From NCBI RefSeq assembly GCF_038452275.1, contig NZ_CP141643.1, forward strand, positions 434,001 through 498,000: 64,000 nucleotides of DNA, in the 5' to 3' direction. Shown here piece by piece: positions 63,670 through 64,000 of this stretch (positions are counted from its first letter, which is position 1; each line of letters begins with the position of its first letter). The stretch is from Corynebacterium sp. BD556. GTDB lineage: Bacteria > Actinomycetota > Actinomycetes > Mycobacteriales > Mycobacteriaceae. Below the pieces are notes generated by a model, which did no database searches, had not been told where the DNA came from, and saw only the letters and a list, made by a program, of their open reading frames with translations. A program made the position numbers and the translations under genes.

Positions 63670-64000
63670 ATGAGCAATTCCGAAAACGCTACCGGCAGCG
63701 AGTTTGAGCCGGATATGAACTTGTCGGAAACTCAGGAAAACCCGCAGGATGTCGCAGTGTTTAGCGCTGCAGATAACGACACCAGGGAAGCGGGCACTTC
63801 TGAGGAAACCGGCGCTTCGGAGAATACCGAGGCCACTGTTGAAACTGATAACTCTGACGCAGACTTCACCTCAGAAGATGCCGCTGACCTGAGCCACGGG
63901 TTTGATCACCTTGGCCTGCCGTCCCGCGTCGTCGACGCGGTGAAGAAGGTTGGTTTTGAAAAACCGTCTGCCATCCAGGAAGAAACCATCCCGCTGCTGA
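63670..64000 (+). CDS. DEAD-box RNA helicase, N-terminal fragment
   Basis: The first 110 residues of a protein that continues past the window. An acidic, Asn/Glu/Thr-rich N-terminal extension of about 75 residues is followed by the Q-motif region: FDHLGLPSRVVDAVKKVGF, then EKPSAIQEETIPLL, with the conserved Phe, GF..P..IQ. This is a DeaD/CsdA-type helicase for RNA turnover or ribosome assembly. Start ATG 63670 after GAGGGGC. Confidence 0.88.
   Translation, partial: MSNSENATGSEFEPDMNLSETQENPQDVAVFSAADNDTREAGTSEETGASENTEATVETDNSDADFTSEDAADLSHGFDHLGLPSRVVDAVKKVGFEKPSAIQEETIPLL

Overview
The window looks like a chromosomal segment of a Corynebacterium. Supporting signs are a GC-rich sequence, a lipoyl-domain-less 2-oxoglutarate dehydrogenase of the OdhA type, mycothiol synthesis (mshB), GpgS, LpqW, a DUF3117 protein, and several starts with a -10 hexamer only 6-8 nt upstream (leaderless mRNAs). 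From memory, the order typA, lpqW, mshB, small membrane protein, fdxC, aminotransferase ... dapD, dapE, LOG, folP2, gpgS, DivIVA-like, DUF3117, glgA/glgC, O-methyltransferase, sigE, anti-sigma, tatB, mrp, odhA matches the Rv1165-Rv1248c neighbourhood of Mycobacterium tuberculosis. I cannot name the species.

Layout. 1-1126: end of a cupin-like gene and a DUF808 membrane protein. 1371-6607: a five-domain peptide ABC importer operon (lipoprotein, two permeases, fused double ATPase). 6899-11514: a TPP-riboswitch-controlled ykoE-ykoD-ykoC thiamine-precursor ECF transporter and a P-loop kinase-like gene; an IS3-family element (7596-8938) has landed in the last codons of ykoE. 11547-17290: a second peptide importer on the minus strand with a terminator-like hairpin between the binding protein and the permeases. 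17487-18709: DUF402 protein and a secreted protein. 18951-25911: typA-lpqW-mshB-fdxC-dapC-gtrA. 26009-31962: lysine/diaminopimelate genes: a minus-strand run dapD2, two AroP-like permeases, dapD, divergent from dapE. 32019-34899: LOG, folP2, gpgS (methylglucose lipopolysaccharide path), DivIVA-like, DUF3117. 34947-39743: RlmA-like methyltransferase, a GH32-like protein apparently without catalytic acids, and divergent glgA/glgC. 39740-43224: O-methyltransferase, sigE and its anti-sigma factor, tatB, mrp. 43323-45178: a stress-protein-like membrane gene split by a second, nearly identical copy of the same IS. 45188-60139: lipoprotein, odhA, a fused two-module ABC exporter, unknown genes, a carboxylesterase, an MFS transporter and a nucleoside hydrolase. 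60161-61126: ldh. 61300-63292: a type II restriction-modification pair whose nuclease resembles NaeI, in visibly AT-richer DNA. 63670-64000: start of a DEAD-box helicase.

Themes: nutrient import (two peptide systems, thiamine precursor, aromatic amino acids), cell-wall precursor and glycolipid synthesis (dap genes, lpqW, gpgS), glycogen, envelope stress (sigE), central carbon metabolism (odhA, ldh), and recent mobile DNA (two IS copies, one R-M module). The most notable items are the NaeI-like R-M unit, the GH32 pseudoenzyme beside the glycogen genes, the unusual start of the anti-sigma factor, and two precise IS insertions with 3-bp target duplications. No rRNA, tRNA or CRISPR array was seen. 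All family and synteny statements come from memory and reading, not from searches.
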